This document shows positions 22,440 through 33,710 of a DNA stretch of 64,000 bases, piece by piece. Position 1 is the stretch's first letter; each line of letters starts with the position of its first letter. Location: the NCBI RefSeq assembly GCF_000276665.1, contig NW_004955470.1, positions 2,536,260 through 2,600,259 on the forward strand, in the 5' to 3' direction. A program made the position numbers and the translations under genes. The DNA comes from Chinchilla lanigera (Eukaryota > Chordata > Mammalia > Rodentia > Chinchillidae). The notes under the pieces are model-generated. The model searched no databases and was not told the origin of the DNA. It worked only from the letters and a program-made list of their open reading frames with translations.

Positions 22440-23275
22440 AAAGGGGAGAAAGAAGAGATAAAGAACTCTGAAGTCAACAACAACAAAACCAGCTACCTTG
22501 TTAGAAAATGGATAAAGGACCTGCATAGACGTTTCTTCAAAGAGGACACACAGTGGCCAAAGCTGCCCAGCATCATCAGTAACTCAGGAAATGCAAATAA
22601 GAACCACAAGGAGGTATCACTTCATGCCCTTTGGACTGGGTGATATCAAGAAACAGAGAATAGTAAGTACTGTGGGGTATGGAGAACGCTTGTGCAGTGT
22701 CAGTGGAAACGTAAAATAGATTACCACAGTCGCTGTGGGAAACAGTAGGGTAGTTCCTCAAAAAATTAAAAATAGCGTTTTCATATGACCCGCCAAGCCC
22801 AGTCCTGCGTGTATCCAAAAGAACTGACAGCAGGATCTTGCAGAGATGCTTGCATGGTTGTGCTCATCATTATTCACAGTCACCGAAAGGTGGAAGCATC
22901 CCAGGTGTTCCTGGAAAGACAAATGGACAAACAAAATGTGGCATACACAGATAATGGAATACTATTCAGCCTTAACAAGGAGGGACCCTGATGCATGGTA
23001 CAGCCTGGACGAGTGTGGAAGACGTTATGCTAAGGGAAAAAAACTGGTCCCCAGAGGACAGATGCTGTGAGCCTGCTTACCTGAGCACCTTAGGGTGGCC
23101 AAAACTGTAGACAGACCATGGGATGGTGGTTGCCGGGAGGAGAGCGGAGAGTTACTGCTTAATGGGCAGAGTTTGAGTTTTGTATGCGGAAAATAGTTCT
23201 GGAGGTTGGCTACCCAGCCCTGCAACTGTGTTCACCACTCCTGAACTGCACACTTAAATGGCTAACAAGAAACCC
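22440..23275 (+). mobile_element. L1 LINE remnant (ORF2 C-terminus and 3' UTR), sense
   Basis: From 22509 the frame reads WIKDLHRRFFKEDTQ, matching the ORF2 segment W-x-K-D-x-x-R-x-F-x-K-E-D. At about 22951 it reads IMEYYSA, another ORF2 C-terminal hallmark. 3' UTR-like wording follows (ATGGTGGTTGCCGGGAGGAG). Several breaks make it non-functional. This is an older, mammal-wide L1 type. Confidence 0.88.
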
Positions 23276-24975
23276 AGGAGGGCACAGATCATGAAGCCCA
23301 CTTCAGGGGCACATGAGGGGACTGGGTGAGATGTGTATGCCTAGCAAGATTTGGAGCTCATAACTGTGAGGCAGTGAGAGAAGGGGGCCATGTTTGCTCA
23401 GGTTTGTTTTTCAGGTCTTTGCCCACTTTTTCCCAGGGTCACCTGTCTCCGTGTTGTGCTGCGGATGCCAGGTAAGAAGTAGAACCGTGGTGCAAGGACT
23501 GTTCTGCAATTGTATCTTCACTGGTCGTCATGACTCAGGTGCAGAGCGCCCTGTCCCACAGGTTACCATGCACTTCCCTGTGGCCAGCGTGGAAGGAGAG
23601 GCACTGGTCCCATGCACAGGCATCTGGGTACGCGACACGGCTCAGGTGTCCTCTGCTCTGCAGGACTCTGTCCCCCTGGCTTTGCGCTGGCACCCGGAGG
23701 GAGGAAAGACCTTGGGAGGGGGTGCCGTGTACAGTGGGGGACACGGCCCGCTGAAGGAAGCACCGCTGCTCCAGTTGCAGTTCAGCCACCACCCACAGTG
23801 GGACCCTGAGTCACAACTACTTTGCTCCGGTTGGTCATTTATAAAAGGACAACGAGGGTGAGGCTGGGATTCCCAAAGGCCACAGTGTGGGGAGAATGTG
23901 ACGGGTTTGTGTTTCTCAGTGTATAGCAGGATATCAAGGTGGAGAATTACTGCAGGCGCTTTGGGTTTTCCTGTTAGGTAGGCCCTGAAGGTGTGGGCCC
24001 CGAGTCAGAAGCTGGTGTGCGGCTCTTTGGCAGGGTGATGACCTGGACCCCTGGCAGGAGAGGACCCCTTGGAAATGTCTGGGCTCAGCTGAGCAGACAG
24101 CTTCCTAGCACAGAAAGGAACCACATTTGTCATAATGAGAAGGAAAGAACAAAACCAAAGCGTTCATTAACACTTCAGAGAGGATGAAAAACACATTTGG
24201 TGTGCACTTGCTGCCTCCTGGCCCGGCAGGAGCCGGAGGAAGAATGAGGTTGACCTACCTGGGAGGGAGGAGGTCGCCAAGGGCTTCTCTGCCCCGGCGC
24301 CCGTTGGCTGCCTCCCCGGCCCCATGTAGAACTCTGATCTGTTCAGGAGCCCGTTCTGGTGATTCATACCTGGCTTATGAAAACCTTGATTGTCTTCAAG
24401 CTTTTTATATCTCTTCTCTGTTTCTTCTCCCTGTTTTCTGGTCTGCTCATTTTGTTGTATAGTTTTCAAAAGCAAACACTCATGGACGTTTAGTTTTTAC
24501 AACCAGTTCTGGAGTTCACAGAAGCAAAAAAAGTCTAAGGGACTTAAAAGTCCATTTTTTTTTTTTGTTCACTTGGCTTATACTGGTTTAAGGGCAGCAC
24601 TTCTGAGCGTAAGACAGAAACTACCGAAAAGGGGACGACAGTGCAGAACCCGAGCGCTTATCAGGAAACCTGAACCCACTCAGCAAGTAAGCCAGGCATC
24701 TCTGATGGGCCTGGGAAGGTTTTGGTCCAACACCATGCTTCCCAAATAGAGAGACCAAGGTAGGATGGGTGAAACTGACCAGCTCATCTTCATCCTCTCC
24801 ATTTCTCTGGGTGCCCTGGATCGGCTGCCCTCGATTTGTTAGGTGTTCTTGATCTGTTCCCATTCACCCACCACCGTGAGCCCCAAACATCATTAGCAAT
24901 CCAGCAGTGCCTCCCACTAATGATCGACAGCTTTGTGACCTTTCTTTTCAGCCACCAAGGAAAGGGGACTTAAAA

Positions 24976-24978
<3 letters not shown>
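23276..24978. other. Unique DNA, no feature recognised
   Basis: Moderately GC-rich around 23520-23800 and 24220-24330. No splice-flanked exon could be established. One 155-codon plus-strand frame at 23394-23861 uses a non-conserved start and resembles no family. Confidence 0.4.

Positions 24979-25022
<44 letters not shown>
24979..25022. repeat. (GT)22 microsatellite
   Basis: Uninterrupted GT repeat of 44 bp; likely polymorphic and able to adopt Z-DNA. Confidence 0.97.
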
Positions 25023-25024
<2 letters not shown>

Positions 25025-25029
25025 ATGCC

Positions 25030-25480
25030 TAATGCACATGCTCCTCATGAAAAACAGGATAAATTACAAAGAATGGCAATGTAATGATTACAGAAAAGTA
25101 TATGAGGCAGAACCCATTAGCGAGCTGCATTTTGTTCAAAACGAAGATGCTGGCAGGCAGAATAACACGCCTTGTGCCGGAACGCATTCAGCTGTAGCAA
25201 TGACTAATAATGTAGCAGAGGATTTGTTCACATTTTTCCCCTTTTGTGCCTATTTTCATAAGTTAATAACTCAAGCATGAAAATTGGTTCAGGCTGAAAA
25301 CGAGCGGTAAGAGCAGGGCAAACGGTGTGGGAAACAACTTTTTGTTGTTGTTGTTACTTAATTTAGTTTGGCTGTTTTCAAGTTAAGAGGAGTGGAAATG
25401 TCAATGTGGGTTTTCTCTAGCAATGTGTTTTTTTTGTGAAGCCCAAGAACATTCGGGATTTTACTATACAAGGCAACTAT
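25030..25480. promoter_or_regulatory. Candidate conserved non-coding element (distal enhancer-like)
   Basis: A repeat-free stretch beside the GT tract, rich in homeodomain-type cores (AATGTAATGATTAC, CCATTAGCGAG, GACTAATAATG, AAGTTAATAAC) and with no usable frame. The composition resembles developmental enhancers in mammals, but this is pattern impression only; no alignment was possible. Confidence 0.35.
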
Positions 25481-26325
25481 TTAATGACTGCAGAGAGCAC
25501 TGTCTTTTCCTACAGGTGGGTGTTTCTGTTTAGCGCTGGTTGACATTGTTGGGGACAGGGGATAAGACTGAATCAAAGCCTTATGCTGCTATCATGCTAG
25601 TTTCACTTGCTGCCAGCTGGAAAACTCCTCCTGTTCTACCAATACACGTAACAGGCTGGTCAGCAAACAGCTGCCTTAGACAAAAGCGGAGGAGAGTGGG
25701 TGTGAATTCCCTGCTGGGATTTAGTGAATTCCTAGAGAAATACTGGGCACAGAAATGTGATGAATAATAGTAGCACCTCTCATTCCTTTAGGAATTGGGT
25801 TTCCTGAGCACTTCCTTGTATCCAGAATCAAAGTCAAGTGATGGGGTCCAGGTCTCACACAACTCCTTTCCTTTTTCTCTTTTTTGGAGGAGATTGAAAA
25901 GATACAGAAATGCCCAGAGGATCAACAGAAACGTGCAGAGGATGCTATCACAAATACTTAACTATTCGCAGTCCAGAAACAAATGTTAATATTTTGCAAT
26001 GGGTACTCAAACGTTTAAAAATTAAAATAACTGAAACATTACTCATCAAGTTGTGTCTTCTTCTTTATTTCACAGACAAGCAACGTGGGGTGCGGGAGAG
26101 GAAAGGACCTCGGAGGTCTGCAGTCTCCATACCCTTCCCATCCATAAGGGACAAGATTTTTCCAAGGAGACCGCCAGGCTGGTAAGACAAGCACTATTGC
26201 CTCTCTGCTTCCTTGATAGTGCAGGGTCCTCAGGGCATTTATTCGAGGATCTGTCTCCAAGGTTGAGGACCTGTGCTGGATTCCAGGGACAGAGCAGAGA
26301 GGGGCCCAGCTCCAAGCAGCAGCGC
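25481..26325. other. Unique DNA, no feature recognised
   Basis: No recognised repeat or exon. Confidence 0.4.
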
Positions 26326-26417
26326 AGGGAACTCTGCCTAGAAAATCAACCCCACCCCCACCCCCACCAGGGAACTCTGCCTAGAAAATCAACCCCACCC
26401 CCACCCCCACCCCCACC
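26326..26417. repeat. 43-bp tandem duplication containing (CCCCCA)n
   Basis: The unit AGGGAACTCTGCCTAGAAAA... plus a run of CCCCCA repeats occurs twice (26326-26368, and 26369 onward), the second with one or two extra CCCCCA steps. The minus strand carries at least five G5-type runs separated by one T, a strong G-quadruplex sequence; the plus strand is a matching i-motif. Confidence 0.92.
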
Positions 26418-26749
26418 AAGCAGTTAGTACACAGGAGGAGTCAGGAAATGCTTAGGGTGACTTTTCACAGAAATAAATATGCACGCTATACAGGCTACAT
26501 TTTAATTCATACCCCAATCATGGATCCTTGCAAAATAAAACCAAATACATTCTGCCATTATTTTGCTACAGGGGTTGAAAACAATCTGATGTTCATTTCG
26601 ATTAGAAAACTGCTACATTTATTATATAACCTTTGATAGATCCTCTTCCCCCAAAAGGTATCTGAGTCTTCTGAGGGTTAAAAGAAGAAAAAGAGTCAAA
26701 TGTGAGGAGGGCCGGGAGTGTCTTCTGTGGTCTGGGAGCTTCTTGGTCT

Positions 26750-27370
26750 ACACGCGGTGCAGAGGATCCGTTAAACCCCGGCTGGAGTTGCATCACAGCC
26801 CGCAAAGCTGCGCGAGAGCCCTGAGGCCGCGGGAGCTGCGCGGATCGCCAGCTGGGATCGCTGCAAACACTCAGCTCTGCAGGCGCGCCCCAGGCTCGGC
26901 ACTGTCAGAGTCACAGCTCCAGCTATGCGTTTTAAGAAAAAAAAAAAATCGGCGTGTGTTTCCTGTGTCGATTGATTTTGGCTCCAGGGAGAGCTCGCTG
27001 GTCATTTCGGAATGACTGAAACTCCCCCTCTATCAGCTGCCCCAGTTGTTTGAGGAAAGGTCCCCGAATTGTTTGAGGAAAGGTAAAAAGCAGCCTTTTC
27101 CGTTCCAAAGCAGAGCTGGGCGGGCAGCCTGGCTGTGTCAGGCGTCGGGGCTGGCGCGGGCGCTCGGCTCGCAGCGGCTCAACCTCACCGCGAGGAGGCT
27201 GCGCGCACCTGGCCCGGCGCCGGCTAGCTGGCCAGCCCTTCTTCCCCCCAGCCAGAGGCTGCCCACCTCCGCTCAGCCGCGGAGGGCCCGAGGAGGAGGC
27301 AGGTGCAGGGTGGAACCGAGCAGTGAAAACCCCGCCGTCCAGCGCGCCTAACTGGAGCGCACAGCCCCGG
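26750..27370. promoter_or_regulatory. CpG island, probable promoter or enhancer
   Basis: This stretch has by far the highest CpG density in the window (clusters such as CTGCGCGAGAG, GCGCGGATCG, GGCGCGGGCGCTCGGCTCGC, CCGCGGAGGGCCCGAGG), embedded in CpG-poor DNA. It has no TATA box and no frame I can trust, and the transcription direction is not evident. It could be the start of the minus-strand gene that ends at the left edge, of an unannotated transcript, or an orphan island. A 23-bp-period duplication lies within it at 27046-27084. Confidence 0.65.
27046..27084. repeat. Short tandem duplication in the CpG island
   Basis: TTGTTTGAGGAAAGGT occurs at 27046-27061 and again at 27069-27084 (period 23). 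The second copy runs into AAAAAG, giving AAAGGTAAAAAG, a plausible plus-strand splice-donor word; the first gives AAAGGTCCCC, a weaker one. Confidence 0.85.
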
Positions 27371-28479
27371 CTGCTCTGGGTCTCATAGGCTGGATGTGGG
27401 CGAATTGCTTCCTCAGGGGCAGAGCACGGTTCTTCTTCCTAGAGTTTCCTCCCCTCCGAGGCCCCACGGGAGAATTTCCAAAGCTAGCTTCCTTGCTTCC
27501 AAAGACAAAGCCACGGGGTTCTGGCTTGGGGCTTTGCCTTCATCAGCTTCACCAGAACCTTCCTAGTCTCAACTCAGCTGCTGCTTCTCCTAAGCAGAGA
27601 CGGACGAAAACACTCACACTCACGCGCGGAAATGCAGGGATCCTCGTTCAGTCCTGTGAAACCCCTCTAGAGCGGGCTGCTGATAGTCCGGGTGCCTCCT
27701 GCCTTTGGCTATTTCCTTGACCAGCAAAGAAGGCGGCAGTACCGAGCACAGAAGGGGTCTGGGGCCTTCAAGAAAGCACCAGGAAGATTGTCTCTGCACT
27801 GGACCCACCCAGATGGCATGAAGCGAAGTGCAAAGCTCATTGCAGCTGGAAGTGGCCTTGTGAGAAGGTGGAAAAGTGGCTGTGAAAGGGAAGGCTGAGC
27901 GGGGAAGAGATTAAGACAGTGATTCCTTCGGTGGGTTTCAGAAGACTTGGTGAACAACCATCATTTCTAAAACCTGCGTGTAGGAGAATTCCACTGATCA
28001 CTACGGCTGGGCCTTTTTAGTGTGATCAAGCGGTGCCTGGCGGTATCTCCTTGTGATTTTAATGTGGGCCCCCACTGACCAAGGGTGATCTGTACCATTT
28101 TATACCCTTGCATCTTCCCTGTGGAAGATTTGCTTAGGTATTTTGGCCAGGACCAGCTGGGGCAGTTCAGAGTCCTGTTTGTCCCATGCCTAGCCCAGCT
28201 GAGACACCCTTCACACTCCTGTCTCTTGGCCTGAATGGTGTGTGTCACACAGCAGCTGAAGATGGTCTTCTCGTCCCCCATCAACTTCTATCCTGTCTAC
28301 TGAGAGCCAGTGTAGAAAATTTGTTTCCAATGAAAGTCATGCATAATGCTTTATGTTTGTGTGCAGTGGCCTCTTCCATGGAAGATATCTGATATAAAGG
28401 ACAACAGAAAATAAAACCAAACCCTGTAGTTCCACAATAAAATTCCAAAGTTAAAAAATGTCACATTTTTAAATTGGGT
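27371..28479. other. Unique DNA flanking the CpG island
   Basis: No exon or repeat recognised. The frames found have no family resemblance. Confidence 0.4.
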
Positions 28480-29052
28480 TGTTTGGTTTGTTCTTATTGA
28501 GCTTGAGGTGTTCTTTATGTATTCTGAGTACACATCCCTTGTTAGATACATGATTTGTAAGTATATTCTCCCACTCTACAGCTTATCCTTCCATTGAGAA
28601 AATGTCTTTTGTTTTTAGTTTTGAGGAAGTTTAGCAATGCTTTCTGTTATTGATTAGGGTTAGTATAAGAAATCTTTGCCAAACTCAAGATCACAATGGA
28701 ATTCTCTTATTTTCTCATGGAAGCTGTAGATATTTCATTCTGTGATGATCCATTTTGAGGTAATTTTGGTATATGGTGTTAGGTGTGGATTGAAGTTTGC
28801 TCTTTTTAGCACAAGTATATTCAAGCTCTCACTCAGCATTTGCTGAAAAGACTCGCTTCTTCACTATATTGCTTTTCATCTATACTTGGACTCACGATTC
28901 TGAAGTCCCCTTGGTGTTATCTTTGTTCCCCTGTCCTGATTTTGTGTGTTGCTTGAGATGGCAATTTATTACCATCTTTCACCTTATTCAGGGTTGGCTG
29001 GCCTCACCTGGGCAGTTCTTACTTGGGATCTCTCATGCATTTAGAGTTGGAT

Positions 29053-29193
29053 GGCTGGACGTGGTGGCACATGACTGTAGTCCTAGTACTCGGGAGACTG
29101 AGGCCATGAGTTGGAGGTCAACCTGGGCTGCATAGTGAGCTCAAGGCCAGCCTGAACTACATAGAGAGACCCTGTCTCTAGAAAAGAAAAAAA
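29053..29193 (+). mobile_element. B1 SINE, sense, diverged
   Basis: GGCTGGACGTGGTGGCACAT, then GTACTCGGGAGACTGAGG, GTGAGCTCAAGGCCAGCCTG and AGAGACCCTGTCTCTAGAAAA. It has the B1 internal duplication and interrupts the antisense L1. Confidence 0.9.
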
Positions 29194-29204
29194 TGAAGGT
29201 AGAT

Positions 29205-29640
29205 GATAGCTGGAACATTCAGAAACTCAACTAGGCTGAAAGCCCAAGATAACTTCATTTTCATATCTAGCACCTCCGCTGTAACATCTGGAAGAGGGTT
29301 GACAGCTAACCCTTCCTATTGCCTATTAGGATAACTCATTTGGACTTCACACAATAAGGTTTTCAGGGAAGCTGGACTTTTTAGTGGCAGCTTACCCCAC
29401 AATGAGTTTTACCAGGGCAAATGTTCTCAAGAGACCCAGGCAGAAGCGGCAAAGCTTCTTGTATTCCCCCTAGGCATCCTCTAAAGTCAGTTCTCCTATA
29501 TTTATAAGGAAAGCAAGTCCCTGTGGCCAGCTGTATTTAAGGAGAGGGTATGTGACCCCATCTCTTGATTTCACGAGCTCTATTAGGGACAAGAGAGGAA
29601 TAGCTAGTTTTTTGTGTGGGATATAAGCTGTACTTTTAGC
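29205..29640. mobile_element. Non-L1 insert of uncertain class (LTR-like)
   Basis: Sequence between two L1 blocks that does not read as L1. Words such as GGAAAGCAAGTCCCTGTGGC and GACCCCATCTCTTGATTTC resemble mammalian LTR fossils, but I could not name the family. Confidence 0.35.
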
Positions 29641-29893
29641 AGAAGGCTCCAGCATCCTGATAACTGTAGCTTTATACTAAGTCTCAAAATCAAACAAGTT
29701 AGTCTTCCCACTGTTGTTTTGCGAGGCTGCTTCGACTCTAAGTCCTTTCCATTTCCCTATGGGTTTCAGACTCAGCTTGTCAATTTCTGCAACAAAACAA
29801 AACAAAAACTCTGCTGAGATTTTGATCAGAATTGTTTTGAACTCATAGATTGATTTGGGGAGAATTTACTCCTCAGCTTAGTTTAAGATTGAA

Positions 29894-30025
29894 CCAGGTA
29901 CAGTAGGGCAAATCTATAGGCTCAGATACTAGGAAGGCTGAGGCAAGAGGATTGTTTGAGCCCAGGAGTTCAAAGCCAGCCTGGGCAACATATCAAGAGT
30001 TCTGTCTCAAAAACAAAATAAAATC
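29894..30025 (+). mobile_element. 7SL-derived monomeric SINE (old B1-like), sense
   Basis: GGAAGGCTGAGGCAAGAGGA, TTGTTTGAGCCCAGGAGTTC, CAGCCTGGGCAACATATCAA and GTCTCAAAAACAAAATAAA. It lacks the B1 internal duplication, so it belongs to an older monomer type or to the B1 half of a B1-dID. Confidence 0.8.
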
Positions 30026-30069
30026 AGTTTAAGAACAATTTGGTGAGAATTTGTATGTTAAAAATATTG

Positions 30070-30235
30070 AAAACTGTTCAAAAGGAAAGGGAAACTAGGG
30101 AAGGGAAGAGGGAGAAAGGAAAGAAAGGAAAATAAAAAATGAGGAAAGAAGGATAAAATGGAAGCAAAGCTTTGTAAATAAGGAGGGGAAAAGGGGTTGA
30201 AAGGAAGAGAGGAAAATGGGGAATAAAGGAATCAA
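30070..30235. repeat. Purine-rich (GGAAA-type) low-complexity tract
   Basis: About 165 bp almost entirely A/G on the plus strand with AGGAAAG/GGGAAA words. It may be an expanded SINE or L1 tail. Confidence 0.8.
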
Positions 30236-30599
30236 GATACATCATGTACAGATACAAATTCTCTTTCATGAATGCAATCAGTATATGTACCTAAATTGTA
30301 CCAATAAACTTAATTAAAAAATTGAATCTTTTGTTCCATGAACATAGTATATTTCTCTCCCTTTCTGAAAATATACACATATATGTTCAGGTTTTTAAAA
30401 ATTTCTCTTGACAATTACATTGTAATGTTCAATATATATATTTTATCCATCTTTCATCAAAATAGTTTATATTTTGTACCCAAAATTGTTTATAGTTTGA
30501 ATGTTATTGTAAATAGTATAGTAAAATTTTTAATTTGTAGTTGTTCATTACAACTCTACAGAAACATAGTTGAGTTTTGTACATTAGTCTGCCCTGAAT

Positions 30600-30690
30600 C
30601 TTTTTTTTTTTCAGCACTGAGGGTGAAAACCAGAGCCTGTGCTTGCTAGGCAATTGCTCAGACACTGAGCTGTACCCCCAGCACCTCTGA
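30600..30690 (-). mobile_element. Degenerate ID-like SINE, antisense
   Basis: T-tail followed by CAGCACTGAGGGTGAAAACC, CTGTGCTTGCTAGGCAATTG and CTGAGCTGTACCCCCAGCACC, the reversed tRNA-like body. Confidence 0.75.
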
Positions 30691-32071
30691 GTCTTTGCTG
30701 AAGATACTTTTTATTAGTTTTAGTAGCTTCTGTTACCATAGGATTTTCTATAAAGAGTCTCATGGCACGTTCATCTAAAGACAGCTTTACTTCTATACGC
30801 TCATTCTGTATCTCTTGTTTTATTTCTTGCATGTTGCACTGGATAGTATTTTCCAGACTAGGTTGACTAGAATTAGTCAAAGCTTTGTTTCTAGAAGGAA
30901 AATATTTGGTTCTTTCACCTTAAGGATGATATGTTTGTAAATGGTCCTTTCAGGGTTAGGGGAGTTCCCATCTACTTTTAGTTTGCTAAGACTTTATTTC
31001 AGGAATGTTTGCTACATTTTATCAAAATGTTTTCACATCTATTGAGACTTCCCTTAGCTTACTGGTGCTGTCATTTTACAAACTTGTGTGAAATGCGGAG
31101 CACTTACCTCTCTTTTTGTTAGTTATCCTCCCTATTTATAATATAATTGCTCAAACATTTCCTCTGCATTTATTTAGGACCATATTAGATACTTGTTATA
31201 ATTTTTGCTTCAACTGTCAACAAAATTTGAAAAACCGGATGGGAGAAGAAATGTCTATTGTACTTACAATATTTTCATTTACTGTGTTTTTTTTTGTTGT
31301 TCCTTACTGATGTTCTAATTTCTTTTTAGCTTTTCCTTTTTGTTTAGAAAACTCTTTTAGCAGTTCCTTTGCAGGGCCCTGCTGCTGACAGATACTCTTA
31401 ATTTCCCTTCTCTGTGCAGTCTTGATTTCTCCTCCATTCCTGAAGGATATTTTCATGTGAAAAGATCCCCCAGCTGGTTATAGACTTCTGGGTTGGCAGT
31501 TTTCCTCTCTCAGCATGTGAACGTCTTCTAACTTCCATGGATCATAATGAAATTTTGTTGTTTTTTTTCTCCTCCCTAATCATAAGTTGTTATTTCTTTC
31601 TTCATTCAGGAGTTTGGTTTGTCTGTAGGAGTTTGACTATGACATGTGTTACTGTGGATTTCTTGATATTATGCTTAGGGTCTTGTCTGTTTCTTAAATC
31701 TATATGGTAATGTCTTCCACCAAATTTAGAAAAACTTAAGGCTGTATTTGAGTATTTTTCCTTTCCGTCTTCTTTTTCTCCCTTTCCAGAATCCCAATGC
31801 CACAGGTCCTTGAGGCTTTTAATCTTTTTGTTGTTGCTGGTTTGGGCTCGTTCTCAGTCCGTCTTCTCTCTGTGTTCAGATTGGATGTTCCCTATTGTCC
31901 TGTTGTCCGATTCATAGATTGTTCCCTGAGTCCCTGCTCTTCTGCCACGGAGCATCTGCACTGAGGGTTTATGTTTTTAATTTTGGTCACTGTAGTTTTC
32001 AGTGTTAAGAGTCCCATTTTCTTTTTCTTTCCTATATTTTCCTTTGCTTGAAGAGTGCTGTCATGGCTCTT

Positions 32072-32135
32072 TCCCAGGGCAGGGTACTAGGGGTTGAGCC
32101 CAGGGCCTTCTCACTGAGCTGCATCCCCAGCCCTT
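32072..32135 (-). mobile_element. ID-like SINE fragment, antisense
   Basis: GGTACTAGGGGTTGAGCCCA, GGGCCTTCTCACTGAGCTGC and ATCCCCAGCCC, with a shortened central part. Confidence 0.7.
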
Positions 32136-32322
32136 TCTGTCTTTCATTTTCAAACAAGATCTTGCCATTGCTCTTAGAAGCACTTTTATGATAGTTACTT
32201 GAAAACACTTGTCAGACAATGTCAAAATCTCTGTCTTTTTGATGTTAGAATTTACTATCTTTTTTTTTTTCTTTTCATTCAGTTTGCGATCTTCTGGTTT
32301 CTGGTATGATGAGCGATTTTCT

Positions 32323-32426
32323 TTCTTTTTTTTTTTTTTTTTTTTTGTGGTACCGGGGATCGAACTCACGCCCTTGAGCTTGCCAGGCAGGCACTTATGC
32401 CACTGAGCTATCTTCCCAGGCCCCAA
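32323..32426 (-). mobile_element. ID SINE with 14-bp target-site duplication, antisense
   Basis: Long T-tail, GGTACCGGGGATCGAACTCA, GAGCTTGCCAGGCAGGCAC and CTGAGCTATCTTCCCAGGCC. It is flanked by ATGAGCGATTTTCT at 32309-32322 and 32427-32440. A recent insertion in the antisense L1. Confidence 0.95.
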
Positions 32427-32540
32427 ATGAGCGATTTTCTATTGAAATCTTGACATTTGGAGGTGTATGTTAAGAGACTGTGGATCTTATTTTAATCTTC
32501 TTTTTGATTTTCTTTTCTGACACTCTTCCAGTGGTGGGAA

Positions 32541-33029
32541 TGGGGAGGGGCGGTGTACTGTGTCCTTGCCAGGGAGGGGTAGAAGTCAGGATCGCCATGC
32601 AGCTTCTGTGACCCTGAGGCAGCCATCTCCTCCTCACTGCTTGGTGGGGGTGGGGAGCTGACCCATGGAGGAGCCTGGTATGCCCTGGCCAGGACGAACT
32701 CTCAGGTCTATGCTTGGCACTGTGGACTAGCACCTGGTAAGGGTCGGAGGTGGTGGACTGGTTGGATTGCCCATCATAGCCCGGAAAGTGTAAAGAATAG
32801 ACTGTGTGCCTAGCCTCTGCCAACAGGATATGCTGCAGTGTTTTCTGTGGTGTTTGGCTGGGGTGGAACAGTTACTGCCTAACATTTTTCTCTCTCTCTA
32901 GGCTCTCACTTTCTAGGTTCTTTGACCAGAGAAAGCAGGGTTCGGTTGGTGTTCTTTTGATCTCCTCCCATTTGGCATCTGACTCTCAGTGTCTTTCGCT
33001 CATGCTTGGGATACAGGAGACAAAAAGAA
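32541..33029. other. Unique DNA, no feature recognised
   Basis: No recognised exon or repeat beyond the end of the L1. Confidence 0.4.
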
Positions 33030-33208
33030 GCCAGGGGTCAAAGCATGGTGTTGCACATCTGTAATCCCGGCACTTTGGGAGGCTGAAGCGGGAGGATTGC
33101 AAGTTTAATCCCAGCCTGGGCAACTTAGCCAGACCTTGTCTCAAAATGAAGAATAAAAAGGCTAAGGGTGTCGCTCAGGGTGAAGACCCTGAGTTCAGTC
33201 CCAGTACG
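33030..33208 (+). mobile_element. B1-dID dimeric SINE, sense
   Basis: B1 half (CAAAGCATGGTGTTGCACAT, CTTTGGGAGGCTGAAGCGG, GCCTGGGCAACTTAGCCAGA, TTGTCTCAAAATGAAG) followed by a shortened ID half (GGCTAAGGGTGTCGCTCAGG, CCTGAGTTCAGTCCCAGTAC). Its tail has grown into the adjacent purine tract. Confidence 0.85.
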
Positions 33209-33302
33209 GAGAAGGAGGAGAAGGAGGAGTAGGAGGAAGAGGAGGGAAGCAGGAAGGGGTTAGGGGACAAGGAGGAGGGAGAGGAGGAAGCAGAGGAGGG
33301 AG
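33208..33302. repeat. (GGAGGA)-type purine tract
   Basis: About 95 bp of GAAGGAGGA/GAGGA repeats. It starts exactly at the 3' end of the B1-dID, suggesting tail expansion. Confidence 0.85.
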
Positions 33303-33710
33303 CCAGGACACTCCCTGCCGTGCTGTCCCTTTGGTCCGAAGGCCCCCAGTCTGCCTGTCTTCTCCTCTCCCTTCAGAGTCTTCTCGTGTTTTTTTCTGTA
33401 ATGGCCTTTTCAGGGGTGCCTATCAGGAGAAATGGGACAAGTATCTCTACTCCAACTTTTGGGGAGTAAAAGTCCTTGTCTCACTTCTTGGATGCATTTC
33501 AAAGTAAAAAAGGGTGATCAAAATATGCAGTGAATGTTTAAATTTTAAAAATACAGTAAAAGACACATTTCCATGAGTGTCCCTCTAAACACCTGCCCCT
33601 TTGCTTCAAACGCACTCATCCCGACTCTCACCACGTTCGGAAGCCATTCTGAAAGTCCTCGTTTGCATTTCGAATCTGTCCAGTGGTGTGGACGCAGCCA
33701 CCGCAACACA

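Larger units (their letters stand above)
28480..32540 (-). mobile_element. Long antisense L1 LINE remnant with multiple insertions
   Basis: Reading plus, the 3' part of ORF2 comes first in reverse (GATCCATTTTGAGGTAATTT, TATATGGTGTTAGGTGTGG), then the reverse-transcriptase region near 30300-31100 (CACATCTATTGAGACTTCC). From 31110 to 32540 comes the 5'/ORF1-side region of old mammalian L1s (TTTGACTATGACATGTGTTA, CAGATTGGATGTTCC, GAAATCTTGACATTTGGA). The order is collinear, so this is one decayed element of near-full span, broken by B1 (29053), a non-L1 segment (29205-29640), a 7SL-like SINE (29894), a purine tract (30070) and three ID-type SINEs. Confidence 0.8.

Noticed and set aside
29205..29640. 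Insert in the antisense L1 as a novel element
   Set aside because: Words resemble known mammalian LTR fossils, and I could not define ends, TSD or copy number by eye.
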